DNA of 59,454 nucleotides from Neptuniibacter sp. UBA6509 (GCA_002435145.1 DJLT01000064.1:1-59454), one strand, 5' to 3'; positions 49,793 through 59,164 are shown, counted from the first letter of the stretch. Numbers and translations are program-made. Notes: generated by a model from the sequence alone, not told the origin.

Positions 49793-51070
49793 TTGGAAGA
49801 CGCATCGATAGGATTTCTCCTTGGAGTTCTCTGTTTTTTAATATGTAGCTCTGCTTTTTTCTCTAGCTCTGAAACAGGCATGATGTCCCTTAACCGCTAC
49901 CGGTTAAAACACCTCGTTAAAAAGAAGCACCGCGGTGCACGCAAAGCCAGCAAGCTACTAGAACGCCCTGATCGACTTATTGGCGTCATCCTCATCGGTA
50001 ATAACTTTGTTAACATCCTTGCTTCAGCCATCGCTACTGTTGTCTGTGTTCGCCTATGGGGTGACGCTGGCATTATGGTTGCTACTTTAGGTTTGACGGT
50101 TGTTATTCTTATCTTTGCCGAAGTATCACCTAAAACCATGGCTGCGCTCTATCCAGAGAAAATAGCCTTCCCTGCTGCCTACATATTGGCGCCACTGCTT
50201 AAGCTTATCTACCCGCTTGTATGGATCATCAACGGCATTACCAACACCTTCCTTAAAATGTTTGGTGTCAACGTTACAGGCGATAACAACCACCATTTAA
50301 GCACCGAAGAGCTCCGCACCCTTGTACATGAAGCTGGTGCACTGCTGCCACAAAACAACCAGAACATGCTGTTAGGGGTTTTAGAGCTTTCAGAAGTTAC
50401 CGTTAACGACATTATGATCCCGCGAAATGAAGTGCTCGGGATCGACCTTGACGAAGATATCGATACGATCATTCAGCACTTAAGCCAAACAGAACATACT
50501 CGTCTACCTGTATACCAAGGTGAACTCAACAAAGTTGTTGGCCTACTGCATATGCGCAGCTTGGCACAGGTTTTCCACGAAGGGAAAGTCACTAAAGCGG
50601 CGATTCTGCAGGTTATTCGTGAACCCTACTTCATTCCAGAAAGCACACCACTGCAAACACAGTTAGTGCACTTTCAATCTCAAAACCGCCGCATAGGCCT
50701 TGTGGTCGATGAGTATGGTGATATTCAAGGTATCGTAACGCTTGAAGATATCTTAGAAGAGATCGTCGGTGAGCTTTCATCTAACAACAAAGAATCAGAT
50801 CAAGATATCTACCCGCAGGAAGATGGCAGTTTCTATATTGATGGTAGTGCTTATATACGTGACGTTAACAAAGCATTGGAGTGGGAACTTCCTACTGACG
50901 GGCCTAAAACCATGAATGGCCTAATCACTGAAACACTGGAATCAATACCGGAAGCCAATGTCTGCTTACAACTAGAACATTACCGGATCGAAACCTTGCA
51001 AGTGAGCGATAACGTGATCAAAACAGCACGTATTATTGCCATGCCTAAAGCCGTTGAAGACGACGAATAA
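49793..51070 (+). CDS. CNNM-type (DUF21) transporter-associated protein, CorB-like
   Basis: A 425-residue protein with an N-terminal DUF21/CNNM membrane domain, a pair of CBS domains (IMIPRNEVLGID and LVVDEYGDIQGIVTLEDILEEI) and a C-terminal CorC/HlyC domain. The family contains Mg2+ exporters. The start is TTG, as judged from family alignment (MEDASIGFLL); no ATG lies close by. It matches E. coli yfjD/corB by content and position. Confidence 0.92.
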   Translation: MEDASIGFLLGVLCFLICSSAFFSSSETGMMSLNRYRLKHLVKKKHRGARKASKLLERPDRLIGVILIGNNFVNILASAIATVVCVRLWGDAGIMVATLGLTVVILIFAEVSPKTMAALYPEKIAFPAAYILAPLLKLIYPLVWIINGITNTFLKMFGVNVTGDNNHHLSTEELRTLVHEAGALLPQNNQNMLLGVLELSEVTVNDIMIPRNEVLGIDLDEDIDTIIQHLSQTEHTRLPVYQGELNKVVGLLHMRSLAQVFHEGKVTKAAILQVIREPYFIPESTPLQTQLVHFQSQNRRIGLVVDEYGDIQGIVTLEDILEEIVGELSSNNKESDQDIYPQEDGSFYIDGSAYIRDVNKALEWELPTDGPKTMNGLITETLESIPEANVCLQLEHYRIETLQVSDNVIKTARIIAMPKAVEDDE

Positions 51071-51087
51071 AGCGCTTTAACCGATTA

Positions 51088-51118
51088 ATAAAAAAGGTCC
51101 TATGGGCCTTTTTTATTG
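51088..51118. terminator. bidirectional intrinsic terminator
   Basis: AAAAAAGGTCC and GGGCCTTTTTT form a stem with one G-U pair and a short loop, flanked by A- and T-runs. It can terminate the corB-like gene on the plus strand and the thiamine-binding gene on the minus strand. Confidence 0.85.
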
Positions 51119-51139
51119 ATTAACGACTAAACGTTAATT

Positions 51140-51442
51140 TTAGCCTTCAAGCTTCTTAATAACACTCCGAACTTTATCATTCATGCTTTGAGCTTTATCA
51201 GTACGTGTACCTAACCGCATCGATGTTGTAATGCGCGGAGCGCCCATCTCATGGACCACCTCATGGCAACGCTTCACCGCGGCCATGACATCATCCCAAT
51301 CGCCTTCAACATTAGTGCCGTAAGCATGCATCTCATGTTTCAACCCTGCCGCTTGTAACACTTTTTGACAGGCTGCCACGTAGTCAGAGACTGAAACGCC
51401 AACACCTAAGGGAACAATACAGATATCAATCATGACATTCAT
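51140..51442 (-). CDS. MTH1187-family thiamine-binding protein
   Basis: A 100-residue ferredoxin-like protein of the MTH1187/YkoF group, recognised by IDICIVPLGVGVSVSDYV, HAYGTNVEGDWDDVMAAVK and RITTSMRLGTRTD. Some members bind thiamine. It ends the nudL-carbonic anhydrase-DUF1289 run. A second ATG three codons in is also possible. Confidence 0.88.
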   Translation of the reverse strand: MNVMIDICIVPLGVGVSVSDYVAACQKVLQAAGLKHEMHAYGTNVEGDWDDVMAAVKRCHEVVHEMGAPRITTSMRLGTRTDKAQSMNDKVRSVIKKLEG

Positions 51443-51473
51443 TTCACGTACACCATTTCACGTACAAAAGGGA

Positions 51474-51665
51474 TCACTCTGACAAATCCCCAGCTTCTCG
51501 CTGCTTAATTTTGACCAAAACAGCCTTTTTCTCTTCATTGCTGTAAACACCCCACTCACCAATCTCAATCCCGCTGCGCTGGCAGGCGATACAAAGATCG
51601 TTTTCATCTAGTGCACACACACCTACACAAGGGCTAGGTATAGGCTTATTCACCTCTTCGTTCAT
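51474..51665 (-). CDS. DUF1289 family small protein
   Basis: A 63-residue protein with the DUF1289 pattern PSPCVGVCALDENDLCIACQR, four Cys that may bind metal. It lies 3 bp after the carbonic anhydrase gene in the same operon. Role unknown. Confidence 0.9.
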   Translation of the reverse strand: MNEEVNKPIPSPCVGVCALDENDLCIACQRSGIEIGEWGVYSNEEKKAVLVKIKQREAGDLSE

Positions 51666-51668
51666 GAC

Positions 51669-52196
51669 TTACCTTTGCTTTTCAAAACTGGAGTTAAAAC
51701 GACGCATATTCTCAACATAGTGGGCTGCATTCTCTTTAAGGCCTGCGACTTGCTCATCTGACAACGTGCGCTTCACCTTTGCAGGCGATCCCACCACTAG
51801 AGAATTATCCGGTATAACCATCCCTTCAGGAACAAGTGCATTAGCACCAATCAGGCAGCCTTTGCCTATTTTAGCGCCATTTAACACCACAGCACTAATA
51901 CCAATCAGAGATCCATCACCCACCTCACAACCGTGTAGCATCGCTTGATGACCAACCGTCACATCTTTACCTAGAGCCAGCGTATATCCCGGATCTGTAT
52001 GCAGGATCGCACCATCCTGTACATTAGTTCGTTCCCCAATAATAATTGGATCATTATCACCGCGGATAACGACGTTAAACCAGATGCTACTGCAATGATG
52101 CAGAGTCACATTACCTATAACCGTCGCATTGTCCGCAACAAAATGCTCTTCACCCACCAATTGAACCTTTTGCCCTGCTACAGAATACAACATCAT
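51669..52196 (-). CDS. gamma-carbonic anhydrase family protein
   Basis: A 175-residue left-handed beta-helix with hexapeptide repeats. Candidate zinc histidines are visible in [29 protein letters not shown] is the other signature. Related to YrdA/PaaY/CaiE; activity is not certain. The start overlaps the nudL stop (ATGA). Confidence 0.93.
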   Translation of the reverse strand: MMLYSVAGQKVQLVGEEHFVADNATVIGNVTLHHCSSIWFNVVIRGDNDPIIIGERTNVQDGAILHTDPGYTLALGKDVTVGHQAMLHGCEVGDGSLIGISAVVLNGAKIGKGCLIGANALVPEGMVIPDNSLVVGSPAKVKRTLSDEQVAGLKENAAHYVENMRRFNSSFEKQR

Positions 52197-52816
52197 CTAT
52201 CCTCAGAATCGTTCGAAAAATAACGAATTTTATGTTCTGGCCTCGGTTTCATAGGGATACCCGCACCACAGCCTTCATTTAAAAGTTCCACCAGCATATA
52301 AGCGGTTAATCCCCATATGATATGCCCCTCATACTCCCAAGCGGGTACATAAACGGCTTTGCCTTTAAAGCGAATCTCATCCGTCGCATAACGCTGATCC
52401 GCCATAAAGAAGCTAAGCGGGACGCTGAACACCTCATCCAACTCACCGGGATTAGCCGTTAACTCAACAGACTTAGGAATAATCCCAACCCAAGGTGTAA
52501 CCTGCAAACCATGTTTAGACATCACCTGCCCCAAGGGCGCGACTATATCTACTTGATCAGGTGACAAACCAACCTCTTCATGGGCTTCACGAAGCGCTGT
52601 AAATAACAGATCCGGATCAGTCTCATCATATTTACCGCCGGGAAAAGCGATCTCTCCACCATGACTGGACAAGCCAGAAGCCCGCTTAGTCAAAATAACT
52701 TCCGGGTCCTCATGATCAGTGAGTGCGATAAGCACACTGGCTTGCGGCCTATCCGATGGAAACGGAAACCTTCTAGGCTTAAAGTTAATTAAACGTTTTT
52801 TAATTGTCGTTAACAT
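52193..52816 (-). CDS. nudL: CoA pyrophosphatase, Nudix family
   Basis: A 207-residue Nudix enzyme with the UPF0035/CoA-diphosphatase signature [19 protein letters not shown] followed by the Nudix core [11 protein letters not shown]. Likely splits coenzyme A to phosphopantetheine. First in the minus-strand run and divergent from the next Nudix gene. Confidence 0.9.
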   Translation of the reverse strand: MLTTIKKRLINFKPRRFPFPSDRPQASVLIALTDHEDPEVILTKRASGLSSHGGEIAFPGGKYDETDPDLLFTALREAHEEVGLSPDQVDIVAPLGQVMSKHGLQVTPWVGIIPKSVELTANPGELDEVFSVPLSFFMADQRYATDEIRFKGKAVYVPAWEYEGHIIWGLTAYMLVELLNEGCGAGIPMKPRPEHKIRYFSNDSEDR

Positions 52817-52909
52817 CGCATTATCATTTTCACAGAGCTATCTCTTAATCATACCCCTAAGCTGAGCAATAACTTAAGTCGATTTCTACAAAAACTGAAG
52901 AAGCACTCT

Positions 52910-52939
52910 TTGTTCAACAGTGGAGAATCACGTTAGAAT
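52910..52939 (+). promoter_or_regulatory. candidate promoter of the zinc-ribbon Nudix gene
   Basis: TTGTTC (52910-52915) and TAGAAT (52934-52939) with an 18-base spacer, 25 bases before the chosen ATG. It runs through the longer 5' extension of the frame, which supports the shorter start. Confidence 0.55.
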
Positions 52940-52964
52940 GATGCTTCATTATCAGGAGTTCACC

Positions 52965-53510
52965 ATGAAATACTGCTCAAATTGCGCAGAACCTATCCGC
53001 ATAGGCATCCCTGAAGAGGATAATTTGCCACGCCATATCTGCGACTCCTGTGACCTTATCTACTACGAAAACCCTAAAATCATCACCGGGTGCTTAGCGG
53101 TTTATGAAGACAAAGTCCTACTATGCAAACGTGCAATAGAGCCAAGAAAAGGCTATTGGACGCTACCCGCAGGCTTTATGGAGAATAATGAATCAACCGA
53201 GCAAGGCGCTTTAAGAGAAACATTTGAAGAAGCCAATGCGCAGGTCCGTATCAGCCATCTATACACGCTGACCTCCATCGTACATGTGAATCAAGTACAA
53301 ATGATCTACCTTGCCCATATGGATAAAGCAGAATACGCCCCAAGCAATGAATCCTTAGAAGTCGAGCTTTTCAGCGAAGAAGAGATCCCTTGGGATGAGC
53401 TGGCATTTCCAACCATAAGAAACGCACTGAAGTTTTACTTTGCAGACCGCGTTAACAACGTATTCCCTTTAAGAGAGCGCAGCGTCGACATCAACAGAGC
53501 GTCAGACTAA
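52965..53510 (+). CDS. Nudix hydrolase with N-terminal zinc ribbon
   Basis: A 181-residue Nudix protein with an N-terminal CSNC...CDSC zinc ribbon (residues 3-27) and a Nudix box GFMENNESTEQGALRETFEE followed by ANAQ, where the usual Gly is Asn as in this subfamily. Substrate (ADP-ribose or FAD-like) uncertain. The ATG at 52965 has AGGAG upstream; the frame extends 15 codons back across a promoter. Confidence 0.9.
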   Translation: MKYCSNCAEPIRIGIPEEDNLPRHICDSCDLIYYENPKIITGCLAVYEDKVLLCKRAIEPRKGYWTLPAGFMENNESTEQGALRETFEEANAQVRISHLYTLTSIVHVNQVQMIYLAHMDKAEYAPSNESLEVELFSEEEIPWDELAFPTIRNALKFYFADRVNNVFPLRERSVDINRASD

Positions 53511-53618
53511 ATGGGTTGCCTACCCCTTAATAATTAAGCTAAAAGCCTTATAGATAGGGCCCAAAGCAAAACCTCTGGATGCCCTTCTGTGAACTAGAAA
53601 ACGCGACAAATCCGCACA

Positions 53619-53650
53619 TGTGGCACTCTGTCGCGCGACACTGTGTCACA
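53619..53650. promoter_or_regulatory. 32-bp near-perfect palindrome next to the receptor promoter
   Basis: The centre TGTCGCGCGACA (53629-53640) is perfectly symmetric, flanked by CT on each side, and outer arms TGTGGCAC and GTGTCACA mirror each other with one mismatch pair. In all, 26 of 32 bases are symmetric. It ends directly at the -35 element of the receptor promoter, so it is a strong operator candidate. No known regulator box was recognised and no regulator gene adjoins it. Confidence 0.75.
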
Positions 53651-53679
53651 TTGTCTGCCTTTCTAAAATCATCTAATTT
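53651..53679 (+). promoter_or_regulatory. candidate promoter of the TonB-dependent receptor
   Basis: TTGTCT (53651-53656) and TAATTT (53674-53679) with a 17-base spacer, 32 bases before the ATG. It abuts the palindrome. Confidence 0.55.
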
Positions 53680-53711
53680 CCGCGCCAATATATACTACGG
53701 ACGGAAACACG

Positions 53712-55850
53712 ATGCAGCCTTCACTAAAATCATTTCCAATTAAAAAACTCGCCATTCTAGTCTCTGCGGTGATCACCCCCATCTCTGTATTTGCAGAAGA
53801 GATCGCTGTTCCCGACACAATAACAGTGACTGCAACCCGCGCAGAACGTAACTCGGCAGAAGTGCCTGAAAGCATCGCCATCATTGATCAGAAACGAATA
53901 GAACAAGAGAAGATGTATAACATCGCCGATGCCCTGAAAGGTACGCCCGGCGTATTAATTGAATCCACCAGCGGTGGTTACAGCTCACGTATGATCGTCC
54001 GTGGTGCTGGGTTAAAAGCGCAATACGGTATTCGTGAAATTATGGTGCTTAGAGACGGCGTGCCCATTACCGATCCAGACAGCTTCACCCGTATGGACTT
54101 TATCGACACGCAAGACATAGAACAGATAGAAGTAAGTAAAGGGCCTGGCAATATTTACGCCACAGGCTCCACAGGGGGCGCGATCCATATCATCTCAAAA
54201 TCAGTATTTGATGATAGACGCGACCAGATACGTTTAGGCGCAGGCGAAGAGGGTCACAAGAACGTTCACCTTCGCAAGTCACTTATGTCCGATGAAGGTC
54301 ATGCTTTTGCATTTACCGCATCCCACCGCAAAGCCGACAACGACTGGCGCAGACATAATGAATTTGAATCTAACCAGTTCAGCCTTAAAGGTGGATTCCT
54401 TCTCTCTGATAACAGTGAACTAGAAACAGAGTTCAGCTACACCAAAGCTAAGCTAAACCTGCCCGGTGATATGAACGAGAGTCAATTTGAAGAATACAAA
54501 CGTACAGGTAAACAAACCGACAACGACAGCGCGTTTAAACACTCGGCACGTGATTCCGAAATATTCTTTTTCAATAGCCGACTCAACGTCGAGTTAGGGG
54601 CACTCACACTAAAACCTCGCCTTTACTACAACCACTGGACACACTTCCACCCTGTCACTGGCGCGATCAATGACACACCGGGTGTTGATATCTGGGGCAC
54701 AGATTTAGAGCTTGAATACGCACACGAGCTACTCGGTAAAGACACGCTGGTCAGCGGCCTAACCTACCGCCAAGACAGAAACATGAATGCGAAGAAATAC
54801 GCCTACGCAGACATTGCCACAGCGGGCCCCGTTATTACCAGTACTCTATCTGATAGAAAGGGCGATCTGCTAGAGGAGCAAGATGAGATCAATACCGTCT
54901 ACGGCGTCTTCCTTCAAGAAAACCTAAGGCCTAACGACAAGCTATTGATCGATGCAGGCTTTCGCTACGACCACATCACAATAGAACAAGACACCTGGAG
55001 CAGCGATACCTCTTATAACTATGGGATGGGCGGCTACCTAACAGTGCCTGGTAGCGGCGGCAATAGTGAACTGAAGCACAGCTTCGACCTATTCTCACCT
55101 CGTATTGGCGTAAGCTATAAGCTAAACCAAAACTTCACCCTATTCGGCAATATTGCGCAAGGCGAGCAAGTCCCTTTTGCCAGCGAACTGGAAAGTAACG
55201 ACGACCTTAAAAACGCCACCAGCCGTAGTATAGGGATAGGGATTAAAGGCCGGTCGCATACATGGCAGTTTGATCTCAATGCTTATGTCAGTGAAGTAGA
55301 AGATGAGATCATCAACGTACGCACAGATGGCGAAAGCATCTACCAAAACGCAGGAAGTACCGATAAAAAAGGTATCGAGTTCAGCGGTTCATTCCAAGTA
55401 CTAAAGGAACAGATTGCCGGTCAACTCGCGCTAGGCTTTAACTATGCCTATAGCGATTACAGCTACAACGAATTCTCAGAAATCGTTTACGGCATGGGTC
55501 CACCGACCAACTTTGATCGTTCAGGTAACCAACTCCCCTTTATCCCTGAGCACTACTACAGCATCAATGCAGACTATACGCACCCAAGTGGTGTTAAAGC
55601 GCGCATTCAAGCGGATAGCTGGGGTGAGTATTACCTAGACCACGCAAACAGTGAGAAGTATGGCGGTTATGACTTTGTCACTAGCGTTAATCTTAGCTAT
55701 GCCAAAGGCCCACATGACATTAGCTTAAACGTGCAGAACCTGTTCGATAAACGTTATGCCGTTGAAGTTACCAAAGATACCAGCGGAGACAAAGCGTTCT
55801 CAGCAGGAGCACCCCGTTCAGCCATGCTGAGTTATCGTTATCAGTTTTGA
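53712..55850 (+). CDS. TonB-dependent outer-membrane receptor
   Basis: A 712-residue receptor: signal peptide (cleaved near VFAEE), a TonB-box-like DTITVTA, a plug domain (about 40-150: NIADALKGTPGVLI, GPGNIYATGSTGGAIHI) and a C-terminal barrel ending in YRYQF. Ligand unknown. No Fur-box-like sequence was seen upstream; instead a large GC-centred palindrome lies beside the promoter, which argues against simple iron control. Confidence 0.92.
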   Translation: MQPSLKSFPIKKLAILVSAVITPISVFAEEIAVPDTITVTATRAERNSAEVPESIAIIDQKRIEQEKMYNIADALKGTPGVLIESTSGGYSSRMIVRGAGLKAQYGIREIMVLRDGVPITDPDSFTRMDFIDTQDIEQIEVSKGPGNIYATGSTGGAIHIISKSVFDDRRDQIRLGAGEEGHKNVHLRKSLMSDEGHAFAFTASHRKADNDWRRHNEFESNQFSLKGGFLLSDNSELETEFSYTKAKLNLPGDMNESQFEEYKRTGKQTDNDSAFKHSARDSEIFFFNSRLNVELGALTLKPRLYYNHWTHFHPVTGAINDTPGVDIWGTDLELEYAHELLGKDTLVSGLTYRQDRNMNAKKYAYADIATAGPVITSTLSDRKGDLLEEQDEINTVYGVFLQENLRPNDKLLIDAGFRYDHITIEQDTWSSDTSYNYGMGGYLTVPGSGGNSELKHSFDLFSPRIGVSYKLNQNFTLFGNIAQGEQVPFASELESNDDLKNATSRSIGIGIKGRSHTWQFDLNAYVSEVEDEIINVRTDGESIYQNAGSTDKKGIEFSGSFQVLKEQIAGQLALGFNYAYSDYSYNEFSEIVYGMGPPTNFDRSGNQLPFIPEHYYSINADYTHPSGVKARIQADSWGEYYLDHANSEKYGGYDFVTSVNLSYAKGPHDISLNVQNLFDKRYAVEVTKDTSGDKAFSAGAPRSAMLSYRYQF

Positions 55851-55874
55851 TGATTGAGATTAGCATGTAGCAAC

Positions 55875-55902
55875 AAGCCACCTATTAAAGGTGGCTTTTT
55901 TG
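55875..55902 (+). terminator. intrinsic terminator after the receptor gene
   Basis: AAGCCACC (55875-55882) and GGTGGCTT (55890-55897) form an eight-pair stem with a seven-base loop followed by a T-run. Confidence 0.9.
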
Positions 55903-55930
55903 ATTCACGCGATTCGTTTTTAAGAAAGTT

Positions 55931-56157
55931 CCCTTTGTAGGAAGCCACCCCGTGCGCGAGCTTTTGATTTTTTCTTTTAGGCTTTCAGCCTTTAAGGGGG
56001 AACAACAGCTCTTTCCCTTAAAAATACACTCTTGTAAAAACAGCCGCCTATTCCTTGTTTCGCTCCGCTCAATTCCCCGCTGGAGCTCAGCCCCCTGAGC
56101 GAGGTTTGTTCTTTTCGATACTCGGCTGCGTCAAAGGTGTTTGATTCCGTGCCAATT
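55931..56157 (+). repeat. ~228 bp structured repeat, copy 1
   Basis: Shares long stretches with the other two copies: CAACAGCTCTTTCCCTTAA, GATACTCGGCTGCGTC and GTGCCAATT at the end. Hairpins seen: TTTAAGGG/CCCTTAAA with G-U pairs inside, GCTCAG-CCCC-CTGAGC (56085-56100), and TCAAA/TTTGA. CAGCCG (56041-56046) can pair with CGGCTG (56123-56128). It fills most of the gene-free 55851-56276 stretch after the receptor; the remaining bases hold nothing recognised. Confidence 0.85.
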
Positions 56158-56276
56158 CCAGAGTAAATCCCAATAACATATCATGCGATTTAATTGGAAA
56201 GCTTTTCCTAAGCGCGATTACTTCGTAATTCCTATTAACTCCGCTTAACCTCTAAAACTGAACACCGCGCTTTCGC

Positions 56277-56738
56277 TTAATTAGATTTAGCCATTGAAGT
56301 CATTTGCTGCCTAATGCTCTCAATTCGTTTTCGGTTCACACCAAAATCGAAGTACCCCTCTCTTGCAGAAGACCGCACATGAATCAATACGTCATCAGAG
56401 TTATCCACATTAATAATTAAAAACTCAATATCATCAACGAAACCAAAAACTTTGGATGCACACTCAGCCCTAACATAGTTTCCTTCCGCTGAGGTGATTA
56501 CGGTTCGCTCGATCCCTTCCAATATCGTTAGCAGATCTTTTTTAACTGCCGACACAGAACCTGTCGCTTTAATTGGCTCAATATAATGAGCTTCATCGCT
56601 GGCCTGACTACTGACACACTTCGGTGATGATGGGCATGCTTCCAACAGGCTATTCTGAACGCCTAATTTTGGCATAGCTCCTGAGCAGCCGGTTAAGATT
56701 AGCAAGCAAAAGAAAGCGGTGAGGGTTTGTTTATTCAA
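56277..56738 (-). CDS. DUF1499 family lipoprotein
   Basis: A 153-residue protein with a signal peptide and lipobox (LILTGC), then the DUF1499 core: ACPSSPKCVSS, HYIEPI, VFGFVDDIEFLI and VRSSAREGYFDFGVNRKRIE. The role of the domain is unknown. It lies between repeat copies 1 and 2, on the minus strand. Confidence 0.88.
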   Translation of the reverse strand: MNKQTLTAFFCLLILTGCSGAMPKLGVQNSLLEACPSSPKCVSSQASDEAHYIEPIKATGSVSAVKKDLLTILEGIERTVITSAEGNYVRAECASKVFGFVDDIEFLIINVDNSDDVLIHVRSSAREGYFDFGVNRKRIESIRQQMTSMAKSN

Positions 56739-56814
56739 GGGAGTCTCCAGAAATTAGGGTGGCGCTTTTTATAAGCTCGCATAGGGTAAATATAGGGGAA
56801 GTTGTTGGAATATG

Positions 56815-57042
56815 CCCTGTTGGAAGCCACCCTTTATGCCCGGAGGGTGCCAGTGCGAGGTTTTGATTTGTTCTTGTAGGCTTTCAGCCCTTAAGGGAAA
56901 ACAACAGCTCTTTCCCTTAAGAATACACTCTTGTAAAAACAGCCTCCTGTTCCCTGTTGGAGCTCAGCCTCTGAGCGAGGTTTTAGTCCTTGTCTTTTTT
57001 GTGATACTCGGCTGCGTCAAGATGTTTGAGTCTGTGCCAATT
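56815..57042 (+). repeat. ~228 bp structured repeat, copy 2
   Basis: Begins CCCTGTTGGAAGCCACC, as copy 1, and ends GTGCCAATT. Contains the perfect stem CTTAAGGGAAA / TTTCCCTTAAG (56890-56921), GCTCAG-CCT-CTGAGC (56962-56976), and CAGCC (56940-56944) that can pair with GGCTG (57010-57014). It occupies most of the gene-free 56739-57247 interval; the rest holds no gene I can support. Confidence 0.85.
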
Positions 57043-57247
57043 TTAAAAAACTTACTCTGCCCCAAATTATCTTCTTGGCTGTGTCTACTTTGGCATTTTC
57101 GAACTCCTCGTTAGTTTGAGGTGTTTGTTTTAACGGGTGAGATTCAGCGTCCTAATTGACGCGCTTGTTACATATCTGCTCCAGCCATTTAATCAAGCCA
57201 CGAGCGACTAAAAACTAATATTGATCTACAGCCCAGCACAAGTTTTT

Positions 57248-58459
57248 TCATTCGAGTTCACGTCGTTCCTTACTAATAGCGTTCGCTAGCATTTTGTCCG
57301 GCGGAGGCAGCATTCGTTGATACTCAAGTGCTTTGAGAACCCCGTACATTAATTGTGGATGAAGATAGTTAACTTGATAGATACGACCTCTTCTTGCCTT
57401 CGTTTTAATCAGCCCCTTTTCAAGCATAGCGCCAAGCAATCTTGATCTGTATGCAGGGGCCAGCTTGAGGTCTTCGGTATCACCTGTTTTGAAACTTTCC
57501 AGATGATAGACACATCTCAGAATTTTATGATCATTCTGCTCAATCTTCCCTTGTTCATAAGCGCCGTTGATGGCTGAAAGTAGGATATGTTCTTTCACAA
57601 ACTCAAAATCCATAAGATTTGTAACCTTTTTGAATTCTTTAACGATTCCACCCAATACGTATACAAGCCACTCCTCTTTAGCAGTATCGTTTGATAGGTC
57701 GTCACAGGCAGATAATCTAGCATTGTATTCTGATCTATCTCCACAAAATATGGACGATGGAGTAAGCAATCCCGCGACGCTAAAATTAGCCTTGATTAAC
57801 ATAGCATGAGTAAGTAATCGTCCGACTCGACCATTTCCGTTATTGAATGGATGAACCCAAGCAAAAGCTTGGTGCGCCTGTCCGATCTTTATAGCATCAT
57901 ATTTCTTACCATGATCCGCTTCGATAAACTCAAATAGACGCAGCATATATTGGGCATTATCTGGAAAAACTGGCGGGTAGTGATATTTTCCGGTTGTTTC
58001 GCTCCCTACACGCCTGACTCCCTCTTCCTTGATAAATGAATATTGCCCTGGATGCATATCGCCGTCGCCGCCAGCCTGTACGGGTGTCAGTCCATCCACA
58101 ACAATTTCATGAAGTTGACAGATAAGATCACCGTCTATATCTCCTTCATTCTCAAGATGCTTCATCGTGTACGTCAAGGCCTTCTCATAATTGGAAATTT
58201 CCTTGATAGGCTCTTTCACAAAATCACCGGATTGCCTAGCTTGGGCATACTCAACTATCTCTGTTGTGTTGCCCTCAAGTCTAAGGGACATCAGGCTTTC
58301 TGCAGAATGAAGAATGTCTTTGAGCTGGAAAAAAAGCCAGTCCGGTGTAGTACCATGAGGCCTATAAGCCCTAAGCTCCTCAAGCTCGAAGCCCAAATCA
58401 ACAACAGGGCTATCGTAAGAAATTGGCCAAAGACTGAATGATTTGACATTGGAACTCAT
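57248..58459 (-). CDS. Fic family protein, class II architecture
   Basis: A protein of about 403 residues that probably transfers AMP from ATP to a target hydroxyl. The catalytic motif HPFNNGNGRVGR is intact (57820-57856), and the inhibitory helix motif S-x3-E-G is present in the N-terminal half as SLRLEGN (about 58267-58288), which marks class II. The C-terminal winged-helix region is basic. The ATG at 58459 has GTGAG upstream; a GTG 4 codons earlier is less likely. No toxin-antitoxin partner is visible, consistent with self-inhibition. It lies between repeats 2 and 3. Confidence 0.93.
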   Translation of the reverse strand: MSSNVKSFSLWPISYDSPVVDLGFELEELRAYRPHGTTPDWLFFQLKDILHSAESLMSLRLEGNTTEIVEYAQARQSGDFVKEPIKEISNYEKALTYTMKHLENEGDIDGDLICQLHEIVVDGLTPVQAGGDGDMHPGQYSFIKEEGVRRVGSETTGKYHYPPVFPDNAQYMLRLFEFIEADHGKKYDAIKIGQAHQAFAWVHPFNNGNGRVGRLLTHAMLIKANFSVAGLLTPSSIFCGDRSEYNARLSACDDLSNDTAKEEWLVYVLGGIVKEFKKVTNLMDFEFVKEHILLSAINGAYEQGKIEQNDHKILRCVYHLESFKTGDTEDLKLAPAYRSRLLGAMLEKGLIKTKARRGRIYQVNYLHPQLMYGVLKALEYQRMLPPPDKMLANAISKERRELE

Positions 58460-58471
58460 AAAAAAACTCAC

Positions 58472-58606
58472 TATATGACATTAACCGAATCAGAAAAGTG
58501 ACATACAAATACAATAAAGGCAATATATACGGGAGCTTAGGCCATACTGTCCATTTAAATAATATGTTACTGGGGTAATGACATGGCCTACTATTATATG
58601 ACATTA
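58472..58606. repeat. paired 12-bp direct repeat upstream of fic
   Basis: TATATGACATTA occurs exactly at 58472-58483 and 58595-58606, with a related TAATGACAT near 58576. The spacing places both in the fic promoter and leader region. They may be operator sites, possibly autoregulatory, but this is only inferred. Confidence 0.5.
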
Positions 58607-58670
58607 GCTCGAGAGATTAATTGATATGAAAGGTTCCTCCATATAATAAAATTTACTCAGACCCCGATTA

Positions 58671-59105
58671 TTACTTAACGACTAACCTCGCAACTACATA
58701 ATCAAAATGCTCTCTTTTAATGCTGATTACAGCCCAATGTGATGAATTATTATCACTGGCGATAAATAACGTAGTGTAATCATCTACATTAACTGCGAAT
58801 CCAAACCCATCATTAGCCGTATCAATAACCGTTGGCTTGTTTGATCCCTTTTGAGCTTCAGTAAAGCCTTCCTTCAAGGCTTCGACCGCCGTATAACCGT
58901 TTATTGTCGGCACTCTCTGTATAGAACCTACCAGTGCTTTTTCTTGGTAGATGTAAATTTCAGTATCTTGCATTTGTAGTCGAAATTTACTCTCCATTGG
59001 CAAGGAGAATTTAATGCCATTAATGGGTTCTATATCGATAGATTGGTTAGAGGAGCAACCCAGTATCAAGATACTTAAGATAAAGATTGAAATGATTTTT
59101 CGCAT
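58671..59105 (-). CDS. hypothetical lipoprotein
   Basis: A 144-residue protein with a signal peptide and lipobox (LILGC, Cys at 17) followed by Ser, and a compact alpha/beta-looking region. No family recognised. It is 66 bases downstream of the fic upstream region on the same strand and may be expressed separately. It is the first gene after repeat copy 3. Confidence 0.75.
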   Translation of the reverse strand: MRKIISIFILSILILGCSSNQSIDIEPINGIKFSLPMESKFRLQMQDTEIYIYQEKALVGSIQRVPTINGYTAVEALKEGFTEAQKGSNKPTVIDTANDGFGFAVNVDDYTTLFIASDNNSSHWAVISIKREHFDYVVARLVVK

Positions 59106-59164
59106 CTAGCTGCGGCCTATTTTGCTCAATGAGAGCCAACGCTTGAGCCCTGTCCATGAATGCA

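Noticed and set aside
53619-53650. Fur box or CRP site upstream of the receptor
   Set aside because: No GATAATGATWATCATTATC-like pattern was seen. The outer TGTG/CACA arms resemble CRP half sites, but their spacing and the GCGC centre do not fit TGTGA-N6-TCACA.
56812-57114. 100-residue plus-strand frame across repeat copy 2
   Set aside because: It lies inside the non-coding repeat, reads as low-complexity hydrophobic sequence, and is not kept open in copies 1 and 3.
58410-58604. 64-residue minus-strand frame over the fic start
   Set aside because: It overlaps the fic coding start and promoter in another phase and has no ribosome site or recognisable feature.
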